A stretch of 64,000 nucleotides of DNA from Glycomyces tritici (GTDB lineage Bacteria > Actinomycetota > Actinomycetes > Mycobacteriales > Micromonosporaceae). Numbering within the stretch: the stretch's first letter is position 1; each line of letters starts with the position of its first letter. The position numbers and the translations under genes are program-made. Below the pieces are notes generated by a model. It did no database searches and was not told the origin of the DNA. It saw only the letters and a program-made list of their open reading frames with translations. This document shows, piece by piece, positions 52,152 through 60,749 of the stretch. The DNA is taken from assembly GCF_030403505.1 (NCBI RefSeq), contig NZ_JAUEMJ010000010.1, positions 1-64,000 on the forward strand. Reading direction: 5' to 3'.

Positions 52152-53141
52152 GTGTTCAAAAAAGCTCTCGCCGGCATCGGCGCCGGTGCACTCCTCCTGA
52201 CCATGGCCGCTTGCGGCAGCGACGACGGCGGCTCTGAAGGCGGCGGCGACGACGGCAGCCTCGTCATCGGCTTCGCCCAGGTCGGCGCCGAATCCGCTTG
52301 GCGCACCGCCAACTCGAAGTCCATCCAGGACGCGGCCGAGGCCGCGGGCCACGAGCTGAAGTTCAACGACGCCCAGCAGGACCAGGAGAAGCAGATCGAG
52401 GCCGTCCGCGGCTTCATCAACCAGCAGGTTGACGTCATCGTCCTGGCACCGGTGGTCGAGACCGGGTGGACCGACGTCCTCCAGGAGGCCGAGGACGCGG
52501 GCATCCCCGTCGTCCTGGCCGACCGCGGTGTCGAAGCCGCCGACGAGGACCTGTACGTGACGCGCCTCGGCTCCGACTTCGCCGAAGAGGGCCGCAAGGC
52601 CGGCGCATGGGCGGCCGAGACCTTCGCGGACGACGCCGACGGCACCAAGATCCTGGAGCTCCAGGGCACCACCGGCTCCGCTCCCGCGAACGACCGCAAG
52701 GCCGGGTTCTTCGAGGTCCTCGACGCCGAAGGCCTGAACTACGAGATCGTCGACTCCCAGTCGGGCAACTTCACCGCCGAAGAGGGCAAGGCGGTCATGG
52801 AAACCTTCATCACCACCCACGGCCTCGACGGCATCGACCTGCTGTACGCCCACAACGACGAGATGGGCCTCGGCGCGATCCAGGCCATCGAAGAGGCCGG
52901 CAAGGTCCCCGGCACCGACATCCAGATCATCATCGTCGACGGTTCGACCGCCGGCTTCCAGGCGGGCGTCGACGGCAAGCTCAACTACATCGTCGAGTGC
53001 AACCCCGCCTTCGGCCCGCAGCTGATGGAGGTCCTCGAGTCGGTCGTCGCCGGCGACGAGGTCGAGAAGTTCACCCCGGTCGAGGAGGGCGTCTTCGACG
53101 CCACCCAGTTCGAGGCCGAGCTCCCGAACCGCCAGTTCTAA
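52152..53141 (+). CDS. Sugar-binding lipoprotein, YtfQ-like (galactofuranose type)
   Basis: 329 residues. Lipoprotein signal (MAAC, Cys21) then a type I periplasmic binding fold: VIGFAQVGAESAWRTANSKS, RGFINQQVDVIVLAPVVETG, TRLGSDFAEEGRKAGAWAAE, LLYAHNDEMGLGAIQAIEEA, and 'GKLNYIVECNPAFGPQLMEV'. The pattern is that of YtfQ rather than RbsB. GTG 52152 follows AAAGGCGA; a longer frame upstream covers the operator region. First gene of a four-gene transporter. Confidence 0.9.
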   Translation: MFKKALAGIGAGALLLTMAACGSDDGGSEGGGDDGSLVIGFAQVGAESAWRTANSKSIQDAAEAAGHELKFNDAQQDQEKQIEAVRGFINQQVDVIVLAPVVETGWTDVLQEAEDAGIPVVLADRGVEAADEDLYVTRLGSDFAEEGRKAGAWAAETFADDADGTKILELQGTTGSAPANDRKAGFFEVLDAEGLNYEIVDSQSGNFTAEEGKAVMETFITTHGLDGIDLLYAHNDEMGLGAIQAIEEAGKVPGTDIQIIIVDGSTAGFQAGVDGKLNYIVECNPAFGPQLMEVLESVVAGDEVEKFTPVEEGVFDATQFEAELPNRQF

Positions 53142-53249
53142 CGGCACTCCCCCTCCGTCCGGGCGGGCCCGCGAGGCCCGCCCGGACAATGCCGATCCCG
53201 CAGCGCACCGACCCCAGAGTGCTCCAATCCAAAGCGAAGGTCTCATCCC

Positions 53250-54782
53250 ATGTCTGACGACCCGATCGTCCAGATGACCGGGATCAGAAAGGACTTCACC
53301 GGTGTCCGCGCCCTCGACGGCGTGGACTTCACCCTCAGGCCAGGAGAGATCCACGCCGTCATGGGGGAGAACGGTGCCGGGAAGTCCACACTGATCAAGG
53401 TGCTCACGGGCGTCCACAACCCGGATGCCGGCGACATCCTGCTCGACGGGAAGCCGGTCCGGTTCCACAGCCCGGGCGCGGCCCAGGCCGCCGGCATCTC
53501 CACGGTCTACCAGGAGGTCAACCTCACCGACAACCTGTCGGTGGCCGAGAACCTCTTCGCCGGGCGCGAACCGCGCGTCGGCCCGTTCATCAACTTCCGC
53601 GCCATGCGCCGCAAGGCGAAGGCGCTCCTGGACGACATCGGGATCGACCTCAACGTCGCCGCGCCCCTGTCCTCCTACTCGATCGCCATGCAGCAGCTCG
53701 TCGCGATCGCCCGGGCCGTCGACATCGAGTCGAAGGTCCTCATCCTCGACGAGCCGACCTCCTCGCTCGACCGCGACGAGGTGGCCGTCCTCCTCGGCGT
53801 CATGCGCCGCCTCGCCGCCAAGGGCACCGCGATGGTGTTCATCTCCCACTTCCTCGAGCAGGTCTACGACATCTCCGACCGGATGACGGTGCTGCGCAAC
53901 GGGAAGCTCGTCGGCGAATGGGCGACCGCGGACCTGCCGGAGAACGACCTCATCGGGCACATGCTCGGCCGCGAGGCCGCCACGCTCGAGCAGATCGAGC
54001 GGGCCGCCGCCGCGCACCACGTCGCCGACGAGGAGCCGCTGGTCACCGCGACCGGCCTGGGCCGCAAGGGCTCCATCGCCCCGTACGACCTCACCGTGCG
54101 CCGCGGGGAGGTCGTGGGCCTGGCCGGGCTGCTCGGCTCCGGGCGCACCGAGACCATCCGGCTCATCGCCGGCGCCGACCGCGCCGACTCCGGGTCGCTG
54201 CACTTCGACGGCGAGAGCACCGCCTCCCGCATGGGCGGGCACAACCCGCGCACCGCCGCCGCGCGCGGCATCGCGTTCTGCCCTGAGAACCGCAAGACCG
54301 AAGGGCTCGTCGGCGACCTCACGGTGGCCGAGAACATGATCCTGGCGATGCAGGCCGCCCGCGGCTGGGCCCGGTCCATCCCGGTGGCCCGCCGCGACAA
54401 GCTCGTCGCCGAGTTCATCGAGAAGCTCGACATCCGCCCGGCGAACCCGGACATGCCCGTGAAGAACCTCTCGGGCGGCAACCAGCAGAAGGTGCTCCTG
54501 GCCCGCTGGATGCTCATCGAGCCCAAGCTCCTCATCCTCGACGAGCCCACGCGCGGCATCGACGTCGGCGCCAAGGCCGACATCCAGAAGCTCGTCGCCG
54601 AGCTCTCCGCGGACGGGATGGCGGTGCTGTTCGTCTCCGCCGAGCTCGACGAGGTCACGCGCCTCTCCGACCGGATCGCGGTCCTGCGCGACCGCGAACT
54701 CATCGCCGTGCTCGAATCCGAGGCCGACATGACCACCGAGAAGATCGTCGACACCATCGTGGCGAAGGGCGGGGACCGATGA
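53250..54782 (+). CDS. Sugar ABC transporter ATPase, YtfR-like (two ATPase domains)
   Basis: 510 residues with two tandem nucleotide-binding domains. N-half: GENGAGKSTLIKVLTG, QEVNLTDNLSVAEN, and the partial signature 'LSSYSIAMQQ'. C-half: GSGRTETIRLIAG as the degenerate Walker A, SGGNQQKVLLARWM, LILDEPTRGIDVGAK. This asymmetry is usual in RbsA/MglA/YtfR proteins. Start ATG 53250; it overlaps the next gene by four bases. Confidence 0.94.
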   Translation: MSDDPIVQMTGIRKDFTGVRALDGVDFTLRPGEIHAVMGENGAGKSTLIKVLTGVHNPDAGDILLDGKPVRFHSPGAAQAAGISTVYQEVNLTDNLSVAENLFAGREPRVGPFINFRAMRRKAKALLDDIGIDLNVAAPLSSYSIAMQQLVAIARAVDIESKVLILDEPTSSLDRDEVAVLLGVMRRLAAKGTAMVFISHFLEQVYDISDRMTVLRNGKLVGEWATADLPENDLIGHMLGREAATLEQIERAAAAHHVADEEPLVTATGLGRKGSIAPYDLTVRRGEVVGLAGLLGSGRTETIRLIAGADRADSGSLHFDGESTASRMGGHNPRTAAARGIAFCPENRKTEGLVGDLTVAENMILAMQAARGWARSIPVARRDKLVAEFIEKLDIRPANPDMPVKNLSGGNQQKVLLARWMLIEPKLLILDEPTRGIDVGAKADIQKLVAELSADGMAVLFVSAELDEVTRLSDRIAVLRDRELIAVLESEADMTTEKIVDTIVAKGGDR

Positions 54783-55828
54783 ACGCCTACGCGAAGCGCC
54801 TCATGTGGCCGGTGCTGATCCTGCTGGCGCTCATCGTCGTCAACATCGTCGCCACCGGCATCGACTTCATCGTCCCGAGCGTCAACGACGGCCGCCTCGG
54901 CGGCGCGTTCGTGAACATCCTGCGCCGCTCCGCGCCGCTGCTGCTCATCGCGCTCGGCATGACGCTCGTCATCGCCACCAAGGGCATCGACCTCTCCGTG
55001 GGCGCGGTCTACGCCATCGGCGCGGCCATCGCCTGCCAGATGATCATCGACGCCCCCGACCAGTCCGCCGCTGGCCTCATCTTCACCGCCGTGGCCGTCG
55101 CGCTCCTCGTCACCGCCGTGATCGGCGCGTGGAACGGGACCATGGTGGCGTACTTCGGCATCCAGCCGATCGTCGCCACCCTCATCCTCATGATCGCCGG
55201 GCGCGGCATCGCGCAGCTCATCACCGGCGGCCAGATCCCGAAGGTCGAGGACTCGAGCCCGTTCACGCAGCTCGGCCGCGGCGAGATCCTCACGATCCCG
55301 CTGCCCATCTGGATCGCCGCGCTCGTGTTCACCGCGATCGCCCTGCTCACCCGCAAGACCGCCCTGGGCATGCTGCTCGAGTCCGTCGGCGGCAACCCCG
55401 AGGCGAGCCGCCTCGCGGGCATCCGGTCCAAGGGCATCACCGTCCTCGTGTACCTGGTGTGCGGGCTGTGCGCGGGCCTGGCCGGGCTCATCGGCGCGGC
55501 CAACCTCGGCAGCGCCGACGCCAACAACGGCGGCCTGTGGATCGAGCTCGACGCGATCCTCGCCGTGGTCATCGGCGGCACCGCGCTGCTCGGCGGCCGG
55601 TTCTACCTGCTGGGCACCACCATCGGCGTCGTCATCATCGGCACGCTCGAGGACACCATCATCAACGTCGGCCTCTCCAGCCAGTGGCAGTTCACCGCGA
55701 AGGCCATCGTGGTCTTCGCCGTCGCGCTGCTGCAGAGCCCCGAGTTCCGGGGCTGGATCCTGAAGCCGTTCAAGCCGAAGCCGGAAGTCTCCGCGCCCGC
55801 GCCCGCCGAGGAGGTACCGGCCAAATGA
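54779..55828 (+). CDS. Sugar ABC transporter permease, YtfT-like
   Basis: 349 residues, about ten TM helices. Landmarks: LLLIALGMTLVIATKGIDLS, VGAVYAIGAAIACQ, YFGIQPIVATLILMIAGRGI, the EAA-like LESVGGNPEASRLAGIRSKG and IELDAILAVVIGGTALLGGR. One of two different permeases that pair as YtfT and YjfF do. Confidence 0.92.
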   Translation: MNAYAKRLMWPVLILLALIVVNIVATGIDFIVPSVNDGRLGGAFVNILRRSAPLLLIALGMTLVIATKGIDLSVGAVYAIGAAIACQMIIDAPDQSAAGLIFTAVAVALLVTAVIGAWNGTMVAYFGIQPIVATLILMIAGRGIAQLITGGQIPKVEDSSPFTQLGRGEILTIPLPIWIAALVFTAIALLTRKTALGMLLESVGGNPEASRLAGIRSKGITVLVYLVCGLCAGLAGLIGAANLGSADANNGGLWIELDAILAVVIGGTALLGGRFYLLGTTIGVVIIGTLEDTIINVGLSSQWQFTAKAIVVFAVALLQSPEFRGWILKPFKPKPEVSAPAPAEEVPAK

Positions 55829-56853
55829 CCACCGAGACACTGACCGAGCGCCCCGCGCGCTCGACCCTGTTCGACGGGCTCACCAAGTACATCCCGATCG
55901 GTGCCACCGTGGTGCTGCTCGTCGTGATGTACCTCGGCGGCATCGCGAACTTCCGGAACTTCGACAGCCCGCAGGTCCTCGCCGGCCTCTTCATCGACTA
56001 CGCGCCGCTGCTGGTCATCGCGATCGGCATGACCTTCGTGATCCTCTCCGGCGGCATCGACCTCTCCGTGGGCTCGGTGATGGCGTTCTCGACGATGGCG
56101 TGCGCCTGGCTCACCGTCGACGCGGGCGTCTCGGCGCCGCTGGCGATGGTGCTGGTGCTGGCCTTCGGCACGGTGTGGGGGCTGCTCATCGGGGCCGTCA
56201 TCCACTACTTCAACGTGCAGCCGTTCATCGCGACCCTCGTGGGGCTCTTCCTGTTCCGCGGCCTGACGCTCCAGATCTCCGACACCGACGTGTCCATGCG
56301 CGAGGTCGACTTCTGGCAGTGGGGCATGACCCACGTCGAGTTCGGCGGGAAGGTCCGCGACGGCGGCTTCTGGCTTCCGTACCTGTCGTTCATCGCGTTC
56401 GCGGTCGTCATCATCGCCTTCGTGGTCCTCCACTACACCCGGTTCGGGCGCGGCGTCTACGCCGTGGGCGGCTCGGAGCAGTCCGCGCTGCTCATGGGCC
56501 TTCCGGTGGCGCGCACCAAGATCGGCGTGTACGCGATCAGCGGCTTCTGCGCCGCCCTCGCCGGGGTGCTGGCCGCGTTCGCGACCAAGAGCGCCAACCC
56601 GCTGGCCAACATCGGCGCCGAACTCGACGCGATCGCCGCCGTCGTCATCGGCGGGACGCTGCTCACCGGCGGCGCCGGGTTCGTGCTCGGCACCGTCGCG
56701 GGCGTCATGGTCTGGGGCCTGCTCAACACGCTCATCGCCTTCCACGGCGGACTCTCCTCGTGGTGGGCGCGGATCGTCATGGGCGTGCTCCTGCTGGCCT
56801 TCATCCTCCTGCAGCGCTTCCTGGCCCGCTCGGGCGAGAAGCGGCGCACTTAG
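55825..56853 (+). CDS. Sugar ABC transporter permease, YjfF-like
   Basis: 342 residues, second permease. Landmarks: IGMTFVILSGGIDLSVGSVM, FNVQPFIATLVGLFLFRGL, SEQSALLMGLPVARTKIGVY and IGAELDAIAAVVIGGTLLTG. Start ATG 55825 overlaps the preceding TGA. The presence of two distinct permeases plus a fused ATPase identifies the YtfQRT-YjfF class, known for galactofuranose in E. coli; the actual sugar here is unproven. Confidence 0.92.
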   Translation: MTTETLTERPARSTLFDGLTKYIPIGATVVLLVVMYLGGIANFRNFDSPQVLAGLFIDYAPLLVIAIGMTFVILSGGIDLSVGSVMAFSTMACAWLTVDAGVSAPLAMVLVLAFGTVWGLLIGAVIHYFNVQPFIATLVGLFLFRGLTLQISDTDVSMREVDFWQWGMTHVEFGGKVRDGGFWLPYLSFIAFAVVIIAFVVLHYTRFGRGVYAVGGSEQSALLMGLPVARTKIGVYAISGFCAALAGVLAAFATKSANPLANIGAELDAIAAVVIGGTLLTGGAGFVLGTVAGVMVWGLLNTLIAFHGGLSSWWARIVMGVLLLAFILLQRFLARSGEKRRT

Positions 56854-56871
56854 GCTCCACTCTCCGCACCG

Positions 56872-56905
56872 CGAGGGCCGTCCATCTCCTGATGGGCGGC
56901 CCTCG
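56872..56905 (+). terminator. Intrinsic terminator of the sugar transporter
   Basis: CGAGGGCCG and CGGCCCTCG arms with an inner CCATC/GATGG pairing, TCCT loop, then TCGTTATT. Confidence 0.88.
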
Positions 56906-56941
56906 TCGTTATTCGGTTCGACGGAGCTGTACGCCAAGATG

Positions 56942-56975
56942 TAGTATGTATGCTATCGATTAGCGAACTGATACT
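56942..56975. promoter_or_regulatory. Promoter and candidate operator of the ABC-2/XRE operon
   Basis: -10 TAGTAT (56942-56947) with TTCGAC 19 bp upstream as a weak -35. Just downstream GCTA-TCGAT-TAGC (56952-56964) is an inverted repeat, bracketed by AGTAT (56943) and ATACT (56971). Suitable for autoregulation by the XRE protein encoded at the operon's end. Confidence 0.55.
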
Positions 56976-56988
56976 GCGGAGATGAACC

Positions 56989-57912
56989 ATGGGACACCCC
57001 CCGGCTCACGACGGGCCCGCCATCGCCGTATCCGACCTCCGGATGCGTTACGGCGACAAGGACGTGCTCACCGGGCTCGACCTCGAGATCGAGCCCGGCG
57101 GGGTCACCGCCCTCCTCGGCCCCAACGGGGCGGGCAAGACCACCACCATCGAGATCCTCGAAGGCTTCCGCGCCCGCTCGGACGGGCGCGTCTCGGTCCT
57201 CGGCGTCGACCCCGCGAACGGCGGCGAGGCCTGGCGCGCCCAGCTCGGCGTCGTCCTCCAGGAATGGCGGGACAACGGCAAGTGGAAGGTGCGCGACATC
57301 GTCGCGCACTTCGCCGAGTACTACCGGCCGTACGCCGAGCCCTGGGGTGCCGACGAGCTGCTCGAGATGGTCGGCCTCGCCGCCCAGTCCGGGCAGCGCG
57401 TACGGACCCTCTCGGGCGGCCAGCGCCGCCGCCTCGACGTGGCCCTCGGCATCATCGGCCGCCCGTCCCTGCTGTTCCTCGACGAGCCCACGACCGGGTT
57501 CGACCCGCACGCCCGCCGGGAGTTCCACGAGCTCATCCACCGGCTCACCGACCTCGACGGCACCACGATCCTGCTCACCACCCACGACCTCGACGAGGCC
57601 GAGAAGCTGGCCGAGCGGATCCTCATCCTCGCGGGCGGGCGCATCATCGCCGACGGCTCGCCCGACCAGCTCGCCCGCGCCGCCGCGACCACCGCCGAGG
57701 TGAAGTGGGTCCAGGACGGGCAGCTCCAGATCCACGCCACCGAGGACGCCACCGACTTCGTGCGCAAGCTCCTCGCCACCGACGACGGCCGGGTCACCGA
57801 CCTCGAGATCCGCCGCGCCAGCCTCGAGGACGCCTACCTGGAGCTGGTCGCCGAGTTCGAGGCCGGCGAGGCCGCGACCGCCGTCGACACCTTCAAGGAG
57901 GCCACTCGATGA
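56989..57912 (+). CDS. ABC-2 type exporter ATPase
   Basis: 307 residues. Walker A GPNGAGKTTTIEIL, Q-loop GVVLQEWRDNGKWKVRD, signature LSGGQRRRLDVALG, Walker B LLFLDEPTTGFD and switch LLTTHDLDEA. A C-terminal accessory domain of 80 residues typical of drug/lipid exporter ATPases follows. First gene of a three-gene operon with a permease (overlap 4 bp) and an XRE regulator. Confidence 0.93.
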   Translation: MGHPPAHDGPAIAVSDLRMRYGDKDVLTGLDLEIEPGGVTALLGPNGAGKTTTIEILEGFRARSDGRVSVLGVDPANGGEAWRAQLGVVLQEWRDNGKWKVRDIVAHFAEYYRPYAEPWGADELLEMVGLAAQSGQRVRTLSGGQRRRLDVALGIIGRPSLLFLDEPTTGFDPHARREFHELIHRLTDLDGTTILLTTHDLDEAEKLAERILILAGGRIIADGSPDQLARAAATTAEVKWVQDGQLQIHATEDATDFVRKLLATDDGRVTDLEIRRASLEDAYLELVAEFEAGEAATAVDTFKEATR

Positions 57913-58760
57913 GCACCAACACCCTCCACGAGTACCGCACCGGTTGGAAGCGGGGCTTGATCGAGACGAAGATCTCGCTCACCTCCCCGGGGGACCTGAT
58001 GGGCTTCATCATGCCCACCGGGATCGCGATCGTCGTGCTCCTGTTCATGCAGCGCGCCGAATTCGAGGGCGCACCGGTCTCCTTGGGCTCCATGAACATG
58101 CCGAGCCTCATCGGCATGAACGTCGTCTTCGGCGGCATCACCGCGATGGTCGGCGCGCTCGCGATGGACCGCACCAACGGCACGCTCCTGCGCGCCAAGT
58201 CCATGCCCGGCGGCATGACCGGCTACCTCGTCGGGCACCTGGTCTCCACGGCGCTGTTCATCTGCGTCACGGTCGTGGTGCTCCTCGCCGTGGGCCTGCC
58301 GCTGTTCGACGGCCTCGAGTTCGGGACCCCCGACCGGTGGCTGATGTTCGTCGCCGTGCTGCTCATGGGGCTCATCGCGGCGCTGCCGATCGGCGCGGTC
58401 ATCGGGGCGCTCCTCGACAACCCGCGGAACATGGGCCTCATCATGCTCCCCATCATGGGCCTGATCGCGATCTCCGGGATCTTCTACCCGATCACGGCCC
58501 TGCCGGGCTGGCTGCAGGGCGTCGGGCAGGTCTTCCCGATCTACTGGATGGGCCTGGGCATGCGGCACGCGCTGCTGCCGGACGCGATGGCGGCCGTGGA
58601 GATCGGCGGCGAATGGCGCACCGTTACCATGTTCGCCGTGCTCGCGTTGTGGGCGGTGGCCTCGATGGCGTTGGCGCCCAGGCTGCTGCGGCGGATGTCG
58701 CGGCGCGAATCGGGTTCGGCCGTGGCGGCGCGCCGCGCCGACATGCAGAGGGACTGGTGA
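57909..58760 (+). CDS. ABC-2 type exporter permease
   Basis: 283 residues with six TM helices. Features: amphipathic start WKRGLIETKISLTSPGDLMG, SLIGMNVVFGGITAMVGALA, the ABC-2 signature segment MGLIMLPIMGLIAISGIFYP with LPGWLQGVGQVFPIYWM. Resembles NodJ/DrrB-like efflux permeases; the substrate (antibiotic, lipid or polysaccharide) is unknown. Confidence 0.9.
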   Translation: MSTNTLHEYRTGWKRGLIETKISLTSPGDLMGFIMPTGIAIVVLLFMQRAEFEGAPVSLGSMNMPSLIGMNVVFGGITAMVGALAMDRTNGTLLRAKSMPGGMTGYLVGHLVSTALFICVTVVVLLAVGLPLFDGLEFGTPDRWLMFVAVLLMGLIAALPIGAVIGALLDNPRNMGLIMLPIMGLIAISGIFYPITALPGWLQGVGQVFPIYWMGLGMRHALLPDAMAAVEIGGEWRTVTMFAVLALWAVASMALAPRLLRRMSRRESGSAVAARRADMQRDW

Positions 58761-58767
58761 TCGAGGC

Positions 58768-59001
58768 GTGGCCGGGGACGAGGTCTACAACCGCATCGCG
58801 ATGCTGCGCGCCGAACGGGGCGTCTCGCGGCGGCAGCTGGCCGACGCCCTCGGCGTCCACTACCAGACCGTCGGCTACCTCGAACGCGGCGAATACAGCC
58901 CGAGCCTCCACCTCGCCCTGAAGCTCGCCGAGTACTTCGAGGTGCCCGTGGAAGTCGTGTTCTCCACCAAGCCATTCCCGCGCCTCGGCGCGGGAACCTG
59001 A
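58768..59001 (+). CDS. XRE-family HTH regulator (short)
   Basis: 77 residues, almost only the helix-turn-helix: YNRIAMLRAERGVSRRQLAD, ALGVHYQTVGYLERGEYSPS, LHLALKLAEYFEVPVEVVF. The family is the short Cro/cI-type often found with ABC-2 exporters. GTG start eight bases past the permease stop. It probably represses its own operon through the palindrome at 56952. Closed by a 19-bp-stem terminator. Confidence 0.9.
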   Translation: MAGDEVYNRIAMLRAERGVSRRQLADALGVHYQTVGYLERGEYSPSLHLALKLAEYFEVPVEVVFSTKPFPRLGAGT

Positions 59002-59051
59002 GTAGAGTCGCGCCTCGGCGCCTGAACGGACAAGGACCCCACTCCAGGAAG

Positions 59052-59109
59052 ACGGGCCCCGCGCTCCGGCAACACCACGGCCCCCGGCCGGCCGGAGCGC
59101 GGGGCCCGT
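59052..59109 (+). terminator. Very stable terminator of the ABC-2/XRE operon
   Basis: 19-bp perfect stem (59052-59070 with 59091-59109) and a 20-base loop, followed by TTGTTC. Confidence 0.92.
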
Positions 59110-59196
59110 TTGTTCACGTCGCGGCCACCGGCGCGTCGACCTCGGCTGGGAGGGTGAGGGCTGTTCACCCCGATTCCCAAGCCATTGGAGACAACA

Positions 59197-60696
59197 GTGC
59201 AGATTGCTCGTCGGCGGCTGCTGGCCGCCGGAGCCGGCGGCGCGGTCCTGCTCGGGACCCCCGGGATCTCGTACGCGTCCTCGCGCCCCAAGCTCACCCA
59301 CGGCGTCCAGTCCGGAGACGTGACCGCGCAAGGCGCGGTCCTGTGGACCCGCGCCGACCGCGGTTCGCGCATGCGCGTGGAGATCGCGACGCGCCCCGAT
59401 TTCAAGCACGCCCGCCAGATCGGCGGCCCGTCGCTCACCGCCGACACCGACTTCACCGGGAAGGTGCGGCTCAAGGGCCTGCGCCCCGGGCAGCGGTACC
59501 ACTACCGGATCCACGCCGAGGGCGAGCGGCGGTCCGAGGCGCTGGAGGGCTCGTTCACCACGGCCGCATGCGAACCGGCGGACATCAGGTTCCAGTGGTC
59601 GGGCGACCTCGCCGGGCAGGGCTGGGGGATCAACCCGGACTTCGGCGGGTACCGGATCTTCCAGGCCATGGCCGACGCCGAACCGGACTTCTTCCTGTGC
59701 TCGGGCGACTTCGTGTACAGCGACGGCCCGCTCGCGGAGTCGGTGGCGCTGCCGGACGGCACGACGTGGAAGAACACGCTCGTCGACGAGAAGCTGAAGG
59801 TCGCCGAGACGCTCGAGGAGTACCGGGGCCAGTTCAAGTACAACCTCTTGGACGAGAACCTGCGGGCGTACCTGGCGGCCGTGCCGATGGTGAACCAGTG
59901 GGACGACCACGAGGTCACCAACAACTGGTACCCCGGCGAGATCCTCGACCTGCCGCAGTACACCGAGAAGAACGTGGACGTGCTCGCCGCGCGGGCCCGG
60001 CAGGCCTTCGCGGAGTTCACGCCGGGCGGCTTCGACGCCGCGGGCCGGATCTACCGGAAGCTCGCGTACGGCCCGCTGCTGGACGTGTTCGTGCTGGACA
60101 TGCGGACCTTCAAGAGCCCCAACCCGGACGCGGACGGCCCGACCGGGACCGTGCTGGGCGAGGTGCAGCTGGAGTGGCTCAAGCGGGAGCTGCGCCGCTC
60201 GAAGGCCACCTGGAAGGTGATCGCGGCGGACCTGCCGATCGGTCTGGTCGTGGGCGACGGCACCGGTGCGCAGGAAGGGGTCTCGAACGGCGCCGGGGGC
60301 GCGCCGGGCGGGCGCGAGGGCGAGATCGCGGGGCTGCTCTCGTTCGCGAAGCGCGAGGGCGTGAGGAACCTGGTGTGGCTGACCGCGGACGTGCACTACA
60401 CCGCGGCGCACCACTACAGCCCGGACCGGGCGGTGTTCCAGGACTTCGACCCGTTCTGGGAGTTCGTGTCCGGGCCGTTGAACGCGGGCGCGTTCGGGCC
60501 CAACAAGCTCGATGCGACGTTCGGGCCCGAGGCGGTGTTCGTGCAGGCGCCTCCGGCGGCGAACACGTCGCCGGCGCAGGGCTTCCAGTTCTTCGGCGAG
60601 GTCGCGATCGACGCCGAGACGGAGGTGTTCACGGTGTCGCTCAAGGACCTCGACGGCGGGACGCTGTTCACGAAGGCGCTCGAGCCGGTCGCTTAG
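59197..60696 (+). CDS. phoD: Alkaline phosphatase D (PhoD family), Tat-exported
   Basis: 499 residues. Twin-arginine start VQIARRRLLAAGAGG; an N-terminal Ig-like domain with LTHGVQSGDVTAQGAVLWTR and LKGLRPGQRYHYRI. The catalytic domain includes FQWSGDLAG, DFFLCSGDFVYSDGP, PMVNQWDDHEVTNNWYPGE and WLTADVHYTAAHHYSPD. The family needs Ca and Fe and releases phosphate from organic esters outside the cell. GTG 59197 is chosen for its GGAG six bases upstream. One GTTCACC unit (59162) lies upstream but not a full PHO box. Confidence 0.92.
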   Translation: MQIARRRLLAAGAGGAVLLGTPGISYASSRPKLTHGVQSGDVTAQGAVLWTRADRGSRMRVEIATRPDFKHARQIGGPSLTADTDFTGKVRLKGLRPGQRYHYRIHAEGERRSEALEGSFTTAACEPADIRFQWSGDLAGQGWGINPDFGGYRIFQAMADAEPDFFLCSGDFVYSDGPLAESVALPDGTTWKNTLVDEKLKVAETLEEYRGQFKYNLLDENLRAYLAAVPMVNQWDDHEVTNNWYPGEILDLPQYTEKNVDVLAARARQAFAEFTPGGFDAAGRIYRKLAYGPLLDVFVLDMRTFKSPNPDADGPTGTVLGEVQLEWLKRELRRSKATWKVIAADLPIGLVVGDGTGAQEGVSNGAGGAPGGREGEIAGLLSFAKREGVRNLVWLTADVHYTAAHHYSPDRAVFQDFDPFWEFVSGPLNAGAFGPNKLDATFGPEAVFVQAPPAANTSPAQGFQFFGEVAIDAETEVFTVSLKDLDGGTLFTKALEPVA

Positions 60697-60705
60697 GCGT
60701 GCGAA

Positions 60706-60741
60706 GAGAGGCCCGCGGGAGGCGACTCCCGCGGGCCTCTC
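60706..60741. terminator. Bidirectional terminator
   Basis: 16-bp perfect stem (60706-60721 with 60726-60741), GCGA loop, between convergent phoD and serine hydrolase genes. Confidence 0.92.
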
Positions 60742-60749
60742 GCGTCGGG

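Noticed and set aside
59113..59172. PHO box ahead of phoD
   Set aside because: Two isolated GTTCAC strings about 50 bp apart do not form the 11-bp direct repeats seen at 4389; regulation by PhoP is possible but not shown.
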